A stretch of DNA of 64,000 nt. Source: Piezodorus guildinii. Its lineage: Eukaryota > Arthropoda > Insecta > Hemiptera > Pentatomidae. The notes under the pieces are model-generated. The model searched no databases, was not told the origin of the DNA, and saw only the letters and a program-made list of their open reading frames with translations. Shown in pieces: positions 1 to 10,751 of this stretch. The translations under genes and the position numbers were made by a program. The DNA lies in the NCBI GenBank assembly GCA_023052935.1, contig CM041292.1:31197454-31261453 (forward strand). The letters run 5' to 3'. Within the stretch, counting starts at the first letter, position 1, and each line of letters starts with the position of its first letter.

Positions 1-257
1 CATTAATAAACCGATGCTACTGGATTTTTCAATTTTAGACAGTATTAGTTAGATTGTCATTGCCGAATTCCTATTTTAAAACACTGTTAATTACACAATT
101 AAGAATATTTAAGACCTTCTACTTGATACAAACAATAGAATTAATTATGCGTTACATTTCTAAGCACCAAGAGCTCCTGGAACTTATTAAAAAAATAAAA
201 ATAAAATGTGACTGATGAATGATAAAGTTGTGTTGTAACATTTGTACATAAATTACA

Positions 258-805
258 AAAATGCTCACCGTTTTAAGCTACTTAAACACACCCAGACAAA
301 CGGTCAAACCATCCTCTGAACTACAAAAGGCTCCTCTACTGACTATATTGACTAAGACCAATCTGACTTACGGAGTAGAGCTATGGATGGGCTCTACTAA
401 ACCATCAAATTCTTCCCGCATCCAATTCTTACAATCCAAAATCCTTCGTAAAATCTCAACGCCCCTTATTTCGTCACGAATTAATTATCCATAAAGACCT
501 TAACATTCGCTATGTTTACTGATTTGGCCCGGACCACGTATCAATCCTTTTATTACAAACTCCATTCTCACTCAAACCCACTAGTTTCAATCCTTTTTTC
601 CTGTTCAATTCCTGATAATCCTCCAAAGTGCCTGAAAAGGAAATGGCCCGGGACCTTCTAGTTTAGAATATTTTTAGAGTGCATCCAATGGGAAGCTTCT
701 CATCATGTATATCATATCATTGTATTATATATTTATCACATTTACTTGATTCATGTTAATACAGTTGTAAATAGCAATAAAATGTTCTTAAAAAATGTAA
801 ATATT
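258..805 (+). mobile_element. Jockey-1 LINE, 5'-truncated copy (RT C-terminus plus 3' UTR)
   Basis: This is the 3' end of the LINE family whose full-length copy lies at 25,995-31,119. Alignment by eye starts near 262, matching about 30,583 of the full copy, and runs to an AATAAA-like site near 779-784. The decayed ORF still reads TYGVELW, followed by GSTKPSNSSRIQ, as in the intact ORF2 C-terminus. A three-base insertion after ELW (extra Met-Gly context) and a frameshift near 470 break it. The final codons and the GTGC-rich 3' UTR motif near 680 are conserved. No target duplication was found. It is a dead-on-arrival insertion. Confidence 0.85.
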
Positions 806-3595
806 GTTTAGCAATTAAAAAGACTTCAAAGTTCTATTGTATGTGGTAGTATTATCTTTTTAGGAGAAAAGTTAATGTACTGTATATGCTAGACTTATAG
901 ATCTTAAATTTGAAATATCCATTTTGTACAAATTTTCGTTTTGTGTTCAACTTAAATGATTAACTCGCTAAGAAAAACATAAACTATTTTGCAGGTCTCC
1001 AGGCCATTTACCGCAATTTAAATCCGGATTTTCTCAATCCTTGTCCTTTCTTCACGTATATCCTCTAGGCAAAAAATTACGTCATCTTTGCTTGTAACAT
1101 GTTGAGAGACTTTTCTGTACAAGCTTGCCTTCTAATTGCCTGGTATACCACACAAAGGAGCTAATCAGAATAATTTAGTTTAAGCACCCTTTGAAATGCT
1201 CTTATGCGATCTGAACGGTTGATGCAAACGTTGTCGCCAAAACGCAATACACTCTTTCTCCGGCATATCGAAATTCCTTGCCAGACGATCCGCATTCCTT
1301 CAAGCAATCCCATTGTCCCTGCCTGTTTAGTACCTTCTAATAAATTATTTCGTCAGTTCCATCTTACATTCAGATGAGCCGCGGTTCCACCGAGATCGCG
1401 TTTCCATTTTACGACAGGAAACGTGTCCAAATCTACTTCTTTCGGATAATTTCCATTTAAGGCCCTCTTTTGAATACGAGAGTGTGGAGGTTCGAGTACT
1501 GCCAACACTTATGTTCGCATCTTTAAGGGAACAGCCGCTTCCAAACAGGCCTATTACTATTTAAATTCGAAATTTATTTCCGAAAACATAAAGTTGATTC
1601 CTCCGATTGAATTTGTTTGGCCTATTTTCAGGTTAGTTAAACACGTATGTGTTTAGATTACTCCTGGTCTCGAATATTAACTAAGAGATTTATTTAGATT
1701 TATATTCAAATTATATTCGATTCATGTAAGTTATTAGAGAGTATTTAATTTAAATATTTGTTTTACTTGTTTCGAGATTTCTAAACATCCATGTAATAAT
1801 TATTTAATAACATAATTATTTTCATTTTTTTTATAAACATTCAAATGTTCTGACAACTATTTCATAGTACATGCTCTGTTCTGATCGGTTAGATCAGAAA
1901 AACTAAGTGACCCCCACAAAAGCCGTCTCAGTGGCTTTAATTGAATTTTAGTGTTTCGAGTAATTTCATTTTATTTTTATTTTACAGCACCATCCACCGA
2001 CAGTCCTTAGTCCAATCAGAAGTGAAATATTATAAATAATAAAGAAACATGTAAACCAATTTGTTATGCCACTTAACCAAAAATGAACTGTATCACTTAT
2101 TTATTGGTTAATATTTAAAGTCAATTTATCTTACAAATTTTACTGCAGTATCTATGAAATGAAATCTATAACTTTGAGCAAATACAAGTCATTGTTGAGA
2201 TCTTTGGACTGGAATGGCCGGATTTTTGGATGATGAAGTTTTTGGGCGAGTCATATTACCATACCACAGTATTTGATAAGCACTATGAAGATAGTAATTT
2301 TGGTATTCAAGGACAATTTTGATCGTTTGTAGTCCTGGTACCTAAAGTAATTTGAATAATTGTCAGACTAGTTAATAAATGAATTTCGGATATTCAACTT
2401 TTGTTTAAATAGGTCGTGAATAAAAAAAAAATGATAATAGAAAGAATACAACTTTATATTAGCCCCCACGAGAGGGGCAGAATATCAGAGAGGGTTAACG
2501 CGTTGCTGTGAACACGAGTTGGGTAGATGAATAAAAACTTATGATAATATAATTACGAGTGTGCGTCTCAATCCCTGGGGGAGGACTTCTAACTCTGGCA
2601 AAATCCTTGGACCTAACCTTGACGGAAAAAAAACTTTTATTATTCGTAGGTAAGAGGTATTCGTGAGAAAAAAAAAATGTAGGACATTGAGGTTTCTACA
2701 AATGAATTTATTAGTAACAAAGTTAGAAGCATTGGGGATTTTGGATTGTTAGGATTAAATAATACCTGATTTAAGTCGCGCAATATGTTATGTGTATACG
2801 AACTTGACATGAATGTGTTTGCCCTATTCTTTATCTTCTAGGAGTGGTTAGCAGATAGAGCATCAGAATGAATTATTCGTGTGGATATGGTATTTTTACT
2901 TTCATATCCGCGTGGTAAGTCGGTTTTCTCATTCTGTTCTTATAAAATACCACAATATTTATCTGAAAACACAGACGGCATGAAAAACGGCAAGCGAAAC
3001 GATTACCATAAGAGAGCACTTGGTATAATGGCCCTAACACCGGAGGGACCTAAATCTGGAACCGAGGCTCTGGAGTGTAATGGATGCGGCCGGGGAAGAT
3101 GCTCCGTCATTGTCTGCTCTCTTCAATTATCTCTCTCCAGCTCCAGCTGTCCATTCTCACTCTCCAGCAAACTCTTCTCTGGAATCCTTCTGGATAATAG
3201 TGCACTTAGATAAAAAAAGTAGTAAAAAAAAAAGATACAATAAAGAATTCATGGAGCTCAGTGTTCCATTAATCAACTTGTTATGGGTAAGCGATTTGCA
3301 AAAGATGGAGAAAAAGCTTAAATTAAAAAAATAAACATTAAACTAATTGAGTAGAAATGAAAGGTTCAAAGTTGAGATAAATCAGATTGCAATAATGAAC
3401 CCGAAACTGAAATCAAACGTTTATAATAAAACAAGCGTAATTTTATATTATATATAAGAATTATAAGAACTTGGACGGGATTGCAGTAAAAGAAACAATT
3501 TAATAAGGTGTAAATTCTTTATAGTAAAGGTCAAATTCTGTGAAAAAAATTGGATGCTGCTTTATAACTTCACCACTCTTTTATTAAAAATTAAT
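806..3595. other. AT-rich intergenic sequence, no gene recognised
   Basis: No ORF with recognisable domains and no element termini seen. About 1,000-1,560 is more balanced in base composition than its surroundings but has stops in every frame. The overlapping ORFs at 2,881-3,334 show no known motif. Confidence 0.5.
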
Positions 3596-3660
3596 GAACG
3601 CCGTTTCGGCTAAAATGCGATCTTCAAGTGCAAAGGAATTTATCTAGCGTGAGTGGATGC
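3560..3660 (-). other. Repeat with hammerhead-ribozyme-like core (Penelope-like element 3' end?)
   Basis: Read on the minus strand, 3,628-3,601 gives a TGAAGA core, a short GC-rich stem and loop, then AGCCGAAACG. The layout resembles a minimal hammerhead ribozyme (CUGANGA, stem II, GAAA). Flanking sequence on both sides is similar to the repeat at 47,395-47,560, so this is a dispersed repeat rather than chance. Penelope-like retroelements are known to carry minimal hammerhead motifs. Stem II here has a mismatch and the first core base is changed, so activity is doubtful. Confidence 0.35.
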
Positions 3661-3695
3661 TTACAACCAGAAGCCTCTAGCAGTTCAGAAATGAG

Positions 3696-3755
3696 GCTCA
3701 CTTAATTTATTTTGTGTCAACGTTCGCTCACTTAATTTATTTTGTGTCAACGTTC
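3696..3755 (+). repeat. 30-bp perfect tandem duplication
   Basis: Two adjacent identical 30-bp units, 3,696-3,725 and 3,726-3,755, each beginning GCTCACTTAATTT. A local duplication with no coding content. Confidence 0.9.
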
Positions 3756-3946
3756 CGCCGTACGTTTCGGGCCATCAGGACAATGGAAAAAAAAATAAAA
3801 ATACAATGCAAAGAAAAAAATATTTAACAGTGAAATAATAAGATAACAGTTATAAAATACGGAAGCAAGCAGTGATATGATACTCTTTGTTTTTCTAACC
3901 TAAAAGTTTGAATTTTAAAAATTTAAATTTTAGTCCTATCATACTA

Positions 3947-4853
3947 TTGGGTTGTTTCACATGAAATGTCCGTTTTTATAGGTTCTAAAATACATAAAGG
4001 ATTTGGCAGGTCTCTGACGTTTTCTTCCGAATGTTTACATATTTAAAGTCTAATTCTCTACCTTTGTATTATAAACTTTAGTTTCCCAATCAATTACCTA
4101 CTTTTTAGTATACCTCCAAATATGAATATAGAAACACGCGATTTTCGAGTAACATTTTTGTACGAGTTTAAACTCGGCCATTCAGCAGGCCGCTAGAAAT
4201 ATTTGCAAAGCGTTTGTGGGAGGGAGTGTTAATGAACGGACCATTCACCGTTGATTTGCTAAGTTTTCAGCTGGGGATACCGACTTGGAAAACTTGTCCC
4301 GAGGAAGACCTCCGTCCGTAATAGACAGCGATGTCCTCAAACATACAGTAGAAGGAAACCCCTACCAAACAGTTAAAGGACTCTCAGCACAACTAAATAC
4401 AAGTGCATCTACCGTTTCCAGACATTTAAAGTGTATTGGGTAAAAAAGGCTCGATACATGGGTACCTTATGATCTCACTGAGCGGCAGCAATACCCCATG
4501 TTTCAAAACATACCGTGCAATAATTGAAAGAACTGGGCTACGAAGTTCTTCCGCACCCACCATATTCTCCCGATTAGTCTCCAGCAGATTACCACCTGTT
4601 CATTAATTCAGACAACTTCGTCAATGGAAAACTTTTTGAAAATTATGATCAAGTAAAAAGTGCGTATTCAGATTTTGTTTCACTTCAAAGCTCAGAGTTT
4701 TTCAGTTCGGGGATAAAAAAGTTGATGTCACGTTGGGAAAAACGTGTAGAAAAAGAAGGGAAATACTTCAAATAAAATTATCTTATTTTCATATAGTATT
4801 TTTAATAAAAATCCTTTAGTTTGAAAACGGACATTTCATGTGACACAACCCAA
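3947..4853 (+). mobile_element. mariner element M1, internally deleted
   Basis: Terminal inverted repeats of about 30 bp begin TTGGGTTGTTTCACATG at 3,947 and end at 4,853, with one mismatch between the arms (TTT against TGT). A TA target duplication flanks both ends (3,945-3,946 and 4,854-4,855). At 907 bp the element is shorter than the usual ~1.3 kb mariner. It has the same central deletion as M2 at 15,524-16,445, so both descend from one non-autonomous, internally deleted parent. Confidence 0.93.
4122..4760 (+). pseudogene. mariner transposase remnant (M1)
   Basis: The reading frame starts at an ATG (MNIETRDFRV), the N-terminal helix-turn-helix region of a mariner transposase. It is broken almost at once by a 5-bp deletion near 4,190 relative to M2. 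Further on, QTVKGLSAQLN and STVSRHLKCIG, the second DNA-binding helix region, are readable. The coding sequence then jumps near 4,495 directly to the third catalytic region (HPPYSP), so the segment carrying the first two catalytic aspartates is gone. It cannot encode an active transposase. Confidence 0.88.
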
Positions 4854-4877
4854 TATTTAAATGACGGTGATGTCATT

Positions 4878-5040
4878 ATATAAGCCCGTATGGTTTTACA
4901 TCGATATAAAATCGTTTGAGCCTTTTTTAAGAATGAGGTGAAAAGATACAAAATTCACGTTTAAAGTTGTAATTTTGTCCAGACTATTTTGGTAATTCAA
5001 AAATCCTAAAGATCACAATACTTTCTCTTAATATATGTTT
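4878..5040 (+). repeat. Dispersed repeat fragment related to 51,455-51,790
   Basis: Shares a block reading AAAATCGTTTGAGC plus flanking stretches (a CCC...TTTTACA block before it and AAGATCACAATAC after it) with the sequence near 51,455-51,790, in the same order and orientation. The type of element is unknown. Confidence 0.4.
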
Positions 5041-5815
5041 CATAAATAGGTAAAATTAAAAACACCAAACACCCGGAACTCTCCTATCGACAAACAATGC
5101 CAGAATCACCATATATAAAATATATATTACTAAAATATTAAATTAGTAATATTTGACTGTTAATAAAATCAAAGAGACTGAGTTAATAAAATCAGACCTG
5201 TATTAGATATTATAACCCACTGAATTAACATCAGCTCATGTGTATTATTAATGTAATGATAATATGTACTTACGCGGCTAGTACCACTGTCCATGTTTGG
5301 TTTGTCTTTAGATAAACATGACCGAAGATTAACGAATCAACAAAGGTAGTATTTATACGTGTGTGTGTTTAAAAAAATTAAACATAGAAAATATTGAAAT
5401 CGTTTAGAGTTTATATATTTTTATTTTTAAAATAAACAATTAATAATAGCTACATAGGCATATATCTATATTTATATATATATATTTAAAATAGTTTTGG
5501 CAAATTTTACGGAACATGAACGAGAAGTTGCATCAACGATAACGACTTCCTAGTCTACAATCCTTCTCTAAATCATTTTGGACACCACTACATATACAAG
5601 CCTACTTATAGCCTACTAATGCTATCAGTGCAAAGGATCATATATTTTTTTGTGAAGAGGGCAACCGCTCTGGGCAGTGCTTCAGATCACCTTAGAAGTC
5701 TTAGAGATTCCAATATTTTAGAATTTAAAACGAGACAACGAAAAAGGGTAAACGACTATAGATGAAATAATTTTGTTTTTAAATTTAAAAAATTTAGAAT
5801 TTATAAAACTATTTA

Positions 5816-6312
5816 GAATTTAGAATTTATAAAACTATTATTCTTCCAACGGTTCTTTACGGATGTGAAACGTGGCCGCTTACTTTGAAGGATGAACAAC
5901 GGCTTAAGGTTTAATATAAAAATAAGGTATTGCGTAAAATATTTGGTCCAAGGAGAGATAAGGCCACTGTAGTGTTTAGAAGGTTGCACAACGCGGAACT
6001 GCGGAACTTGCATCCTGTGAATATAATTGAGCTGATTGCATCGCGGAGACTCAAATGGGCGAGTAAAGTTGTTGGGCTCGATGACGAGCGGATTCCGAGA
6101 AAGTTGGTATTTGCTGATCCGACTGGTAGGCGTCCGAAAGGTAGGCCGAAGCGGAGATGGGAGGATTGCGTTAAGGCTGATCTCGGGAGCTTGGGCTTGA
6201 ATGGTGAACATTGGACGAGTCTGTGTAGGCGGAATTTGGTGGTATCGGCATCGAACCTTCGGGTTCGCTAAGCCTATTATTATTATTATATTATTATTAT
6301 TATTATTATTAA
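5816..6312 (+). mobile_element. RTE-like LINE copy A, 5'-truncated
   Basis: This encodes the C-terminus of the RTE-like reverse transcriptase seen complete to its 3' end at 10,752-11,731. Readable motifs are YGCETW (in another frame at the start), KIFGPRRDKATV, SRRLKWASKVVG and GRRPKGRPKRRWEDC. The protein stops at 6,271, and a (TTA)n tail (about 6,275-6,311) follows, as in the other copies. Ending in a simple repeat instead of poly(A) is a trait of RTE/BovB-type LINEs. An 18-20 bp stretch at the 5' junction (AGAATTTATAAAACTATT) is duplicated just upstream at 5,796-5,812. Confidence 0.85.
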
Positions 6313-6315
6313 ATT

Positions 6316-6330
<15 letters not shown>

Positions 6331-6357
<27 letters not shown>
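6331..6357. repeat. (TA)n microsatellite
   Basis: Uninterrupted TA run directly after a poly(A) stretch, lying between the RTE-like tail and SINE-A. Confidence 0.95.
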
Positions 6358-6627
6358 GGATCACTTGTAGCTGGGTGGCTAGCGTAACAGCCTCCCATGC
6401 CAAAGGTCACAAGTTCAAACTCGCAGGTGGTCCTAGGATTTTTTAATGGGGGTAAAAAATCCTTAGTTAAGCCGTCCTTCGGAGGGACGTTAAAAGGTGG
6501 TCCCGAGCCCGTACGATGTCAGGTACTCGTTAAAGATCCCTTCTTAATCTTAATAAAACCTGGATAGGCAAAATTTAGGAATCCCACTGTAGCATCGTCC
6601 GATTAGCCATAGTAGCATAAAGTGACG

Positions 6628-6628
<1 letters not shown>
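6357..6628 (+). mobile_element. SINE-A, tRNA-derived, near full length
   Basis: The head keeps a tRNA-like A box (TAGCTGGGTGGCTAGCG) and a diverged B box (CAAGTTCAAACTCG). The body contains CCTAGGATTTTTTAATGGGGG, then a block with GTCAGGTACTCGTTAAAGATC, and the 3' end GCATAAAGTGACGTTA. The same layout recurs at 43,399, 43,703, 52,956 and 63,660, which defines the family. Pol III SINEs of this kind depend on a LINE for retrotransposition, and the partner is not evident here. Confidence 0.85.

Positions 6629-6703
<75 letters not shown>
6629..6703. repeat. (TA)n microsatellite at SINE-A 3' end
   Basis: About 37 TA units directly following the SINE 3' terminus; probably an expanded SINE tail. 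Confidence 0.95.
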
Positions 6704-6708
<5 letters not shown>

Positions 6709-7133
6709 TGGCAAATCTTGTTAATTGGAATTCATATATTACTAGGACATACATTCAGAACTAGTATTTCTATTTTTATATAGATTAAAATACAAAATCA
6801 AAAAATAAAGGAGGTGTACAATATTGTATAATTAAATAACATTTTCCGCAAAGAAATAGTAAGATATTTTATATGTAGAATAATAAATATTCTGCCGGTT
6901 TTAGAAAATAATATTAAAAATCAAAATATTATTTCTCAATAATCCTCGGTTTTATAACTAGAAAAAAATAATCATAACATCATTAGATTGAAAAATGTAA
7001 TCATGAAGTATGGTGTATTTCGATTCATGTACCATAGTCACCTATACTATACTACCTGAACACTACCTGTTCAGCGTATTTTCTAACTCCTTGGTGTGCA
7101 TGGTAGCCTAGACGAGTGTTCTTACATTGTATA
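6704..7133. other. AT-rich sequence, nothing recognised
   Basis: No ORF of note and no terminal repeats. Confidence 0.5.
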
Positions 7134-7542
7134 TCTATACTAATATTATAAAGCTGAAGAGTTTGTTAGTTTGAACACGCTAATTTCAGAAACTATTGGT
7201 TCGAATTAAAAAAATATTTTTGTGTTGGATAGTTCATTTATCGTGGTAGGCTATAGGCTATAAAACATAACCCTGTGACTAATAGGAGCAAAAATCAGCG
7301 GAAAATGTGAAAAAAAAAACAGGGAAAATTAACCTCGCATCCCAATGATTCCAAATGATTTATCTTTTAATTTTAAAATAATTTAATTTCCCGTTGTAAC
7401 AATTAATAAATTACAAGGGCAAACATTTAAACATGTAGAAATCGATTTACGTCAAGACTGCTCTTCATATGGCTTACTAGATACTCATATGGGTCGCATT
7501 GTCAAGATCGGGTTGCTTAGAAAATCAGTTTTTTGTTAAATT

Positions 7543-8655
7543 TTGTTAGTCCGAAAAGCTCGTAGAGATTTGAAAAATAAAATTTACGTTTCTACTAAAA
7601 ATGAATTATAAAGCTAATGTTTATTTATATGCCTTTAGCCCTCATGGAAGTAGCTATGCTTACACACTAAATTCGTTATTATTAAAGCTCAGTAGTGTAG
7701 TTTATTGCAAACCAAAATGATTGACGATTCAGTCATTTTCGGCATATTATGCTATTTAAAAAAAAAAAAACTCAACCACAACTGTAAGAAAGATTCGTGC
7801 CGTGTATGGCAGCGATTCAATTCATTGATTGATTGATTTAGATCAGGAGATTTCAATTTGGATGACCAAGCCTATGCTTTCCGGAGTTCAACTCTTGAAG
7901 GATCTTATGACGGTCTCCGCATACAATCTACGAATTACTGTCCTTGAGATAGCTGCGGAGTTAACACCCCGCAAATTGACCGTTTTTATTGTCTAAAGAA
8001 GGCCGGGTACTTCTGTCGTTACGGCGTTTGGGTTCCCCATGAATTACAAAAAATGGATTCTCTACGTCAACACCAGCCGGAAAAAATCTTGGGTGTGGCC
8101 TGGAACGACGCCACTCGCAACACCAAAGACCGGCTTGCATCTAAGAAAGGTGAGGCTCAGTATTTGGTGGCATTGGAAAGGACCCATACATTTTGAGCTC
8201 CTACCATAAAACCAAATTATAAATACGGACTTTTACTGCGCCATGTTAGATCGATTGAAGGCAGCAATTAAAGAGAAACGGCCAGAGTTGGTAAATCGGG
8301 AAAGAGTGCTATTTCACCAATACAACGCTAGGCCCTACGTGTTTTTAAGGACTCAGCAAAAGTTATTAAGCTTCAAATGGGAGGTTTTACCTCACCTGCC
8401 GTATTCTCCTAACATTGTTCCTTTCCATCTTTTCCTCGAAATTTTTCTACAAAGGAAATTCTACTCTTCAGAAGATTACGTCAAAACAGACCTTTTATTG
8501 TTCTTCAGGAGGAAGGACAGAGATTTTTGGATAAAGGGGGTAAAGGACCTTCTTAACCGGTGTGAACTATTTTGTAGATTAAATAAATACATTTTAAGCT
8601 TTTCATCAATTTTAATTTTGTCCGAATTCCTGTACGAACTTTCTGGACTACCCAA
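7543..8655 (+). mobile_element. mariner element M4, decayed
   Basis: The left end TTGTTAGTCCGAAAAGC pairs with the reverse complement of the right end (AACTTTCTGGACTACCCAA), as in mariners whose termini begin TTGGGTAGTCC. No clean TA duplication survives. It is 1,113 bp against about 1.3 kb for a complete element, and is diverged from M1-M3, so it belongs to another subfamily. It sits inside the Helitron at 7,134-8,717 and therefore arrived later than the Helitron. Confidence 0.78.
7850..8620 (+). pseudogene. mariner transposase remnant (M4)
   Basis: Pieces of a mariner transposase appear in order: a helix-turn-helix remnant (NLRITVLEIAAELN), the linker motif GVWVPHEL, the region IWWHWKGP, then the longest open stretch (8,243-8,680) with MLDRLKAAIKEKRPEL and FHQYNARP. 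Mariners normally have FHQDNARP and SPDLAPSDYHLF at the second and third catalytic aspartates. Here they read FHQYNARP and SPNIVPFHLF, so both visible catalytic residues are lost. Frameshifts and stops separate the pieces. It is clearly inactive. Confidence 0.85.
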
Positions 8656-8717
8656 ATCATTCTTTTCAAAACGACCATAATAACAGAAACGCAATCGAAG
8701 TCGCGGGAAACAGCTAA

Positions 8718-9437
8718 TCAGTATATAATTATTTTTTTACATATGATTACTCATGGCAAAATATAGATTCAAACATCCCATACTTGCTCGCTAGACTGAT
8801 GGAAGGCCTTCAGGACCGCCCTAGGACTTGTAGATGACATTATGATGACTGATACCAGTAGGATCATGAATCACCGCCCTGGACCAGCCCGCAACTGACA
8901 TCCCGTACGTCGGTAATGCCGTTGTCCATTAGGACTTCTATTCTGAATACTAAATTAACTGTCCTATCTAATAAATCCATCTAATATTCCACGGAACGAC
9001 TTTATAAATGGATTTAGGTGTCTGAGATTAATATTCACCCCTTGTCGTAGATAGCCTGTGTTGGGAAACCCTGATGGATAAATCTTTGATCTGCGTCATA
9101 GAAGGGTTGTTATAATGGAAGCGGGATTTATGTTCTAGACTGTTCGGATTCTTCGTTGAAATGTTGACGTATGGTATTGTTATATAAAATGAAAGTAATA
9201 ATTTGAAATATATAGACAAAACAATAATTTATTGCCGGGTTCTATTTGTATATATATATTTTTTTTAATTTCAAGCCCCTTGTAGTTTGGCTTAAAAGTA
9301 TCAAATTTCTTGGTTTGTTGGCTATCTCTTCTACTGTACATGGTACATTATAAGAGAGGGGTGAGGAGGCGGAAAAAGATGTCTTCTTCGTATGTATGTC
9401 TTTAATCTTCTTGCTGTGACGGGGCTCACCGGATTTT
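8718..9437. other. No gene recognised
   Basis: Short ORFs only, none with motifs. No terminal repeats found. Confidence 0.5.
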
Positions 9438-10050
9438 CGATTCATTGATTGATCCTCAGTGAAGGCTGAGGCTCCCTACATATTGTTGCCAGCTTTGTGG
9501 CCTACCTGTTGGGGAAAGAGTCTGAAATAAAGGGTTCGTACCAAATTTTAAGCTGTCAAAGAATTTAATCTGTCTCCTAGTGATGTAGTCAGTCACTGTC
9601 GGGAGTTCGAAGGTTGAGTGCAGTATGTCTGTTTTCTTTTTTTGTAGCGTCGTATGTCTTACTATACGTCACTGCACACCGTTCTGAAAATGTTGGAGCT
9701 TCATTGCCGTGGCAGATTTAATATTAGCTAACATGGATGCACCATGCAGCAGTGATGGCTTGATCACGCTTTTATAAATCATCAATTTGATGCGGAGTGA
9801 TAGGTTTGGAGACGTCAGAAGATGGTTCAGACGGTGTGTCTTGGCCCCCACCATCTTTATTTTTTTATTTCAGTGACAATTTAGTGTCAAGTGCCTTTCG
9901 AGGGTGATGCCAAGATATATTATACTGTTCGCCGGTTTGCTAACTATGCCCGCTACCTTATAGGTTCTTGGAAGTCGGCGCTTGTGTAGTATTACGTTTC
10001 ATTTTTTGATTATTTTTTTGTAGCACGGTTTTAGCGAAATTCAGCTATAT
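9438..10050 (-). pseudogene. Jockey-type LINE, RT C-terminal remnant
   Basis: On the minus strand the order of motifs is that of a Jockey-clade ORF2 C-terminus: LNFAKTVL, then YLGITLERHLTLNCH, the thumb segment (RLNHLLTSPNLSLRIKLMIY, KPSLLHG), and finally ELPTVTDYITRRQIKFFDSL and NPLFQTLSP. The family differs from Jockey-1 and Jockey-2. Stops and frameshifts interrupt it, for example near 9,855. The palm domain with the YADD box is missing. The upstream part may have been displaced by the LINE insertions immediately to the right. Confidence 0.75.
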
Positions 10051-10741
10051 ATTATTACAGCGAACTACACAAGAAGGTGCGAACCTTTCCTGTTACACCA
10101 TGTGACAATCTCAGGTTTGGTCTTCCTCTTCTTCATGCTTCATGGATTGGCTGTGTAAGAAATATTTTAGGCATTTCTCCTCATTATCACCTTAAATTCA
10201 TTGCTCTGACAGATCATCTTCCTCAAAAGTATAGTTAAAGTCCTGGTTCGTGCACAGCTTCCAATACTTTCCAACTTTCACTCCTCCCAAAACACGGCAG
10301 AAAACATTACTTTCGCAAATGAAGAGTTCATTTTCAGTGACCTTTGTGGTTGTCCATAAAGAAGTACAAGACGCACTAATGTCTTATAGAGATGGGATGG
10401 TCTGGAAAGTATCCACCTGCTTAGCTGCTTGCTTCACCTTAAATAGCATTTGTGAGCTTCCATTATCTGTCTTCTTATCTCAATATCGAAGCTATTATCT
10501 CTGAGACCTTCTCAAATTTATGGCGCCTAATAGTGAATGTCTCGCCTAGCATTGGGAATTTTATCTGTTACCATTTATTTTGCTTTAGACTCTCTAACTG
10601 TTCCCCCAAATCTACTGGCAGAACCCGCTAGCGCCAGAAAAGCATCAGCCACAGCCTGTAGATAGTGTCCCACAATGGCTATATGTTCTGTATAGGCGTA
10701 AAGTTGGTCATGTATAGAAAACATGTTTCCTTGTCCTCCGC
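10051..10741 (-). pseudogene. Older RTE-like LINE remnant, RT palm to C-terminus
   Basis: Minus-strand pieces follow RTE order: LYAYTEHIAIVGHYLQAV (the YADD region, in which the two catalytic aspartates read E and H), SASRFGGTVRESKAK, GETFTIRRHKFEKVSEI, IRRQIMEAHKCYL, TKVTENELFICESNVFCRV, and a basic KRGRPNLRL-like C-terminus. Many stops break it. It is related to, but far more decayed than, the copy inserted next to it at 10,752-11,731, which interrupts it. Confidence 0.7.
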
Positions 10742-10751
10742 CTAGCATCTT

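Larger units (their letters stand above)
7134..8717 (+). mobile_element. Non-autonomous Helitron, split by mariner M4
   Basis: The 5' end starts TCTATACTAATATTATAAAG, followed by GCTGAAGAGTTTGTTAG and a GGCTATAGGCTATAAAACAT block, the widespread insect Helitron 5' terminus. The 3' end reads GTCGCGGGAAACAGCTAA, ending in CTAA (8,714-8,717). The insertion lies between A (7,133) and T (8,718), as expected for Helitrons, which make no target duplication. Without the mariner inside (7,543-8,655) it is about 470 bp and has no Rep/helicase gene, so it depends on an autonomous relative. Confidence 0.75.

Noticed and set aside
2881..3334. Two overlapping ORFs (110 and 84 codons) as a small host gene
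   Set aside because: No recognisable domain, low-complexity Ser-rich stretches, and no supporting splice or promoter context.
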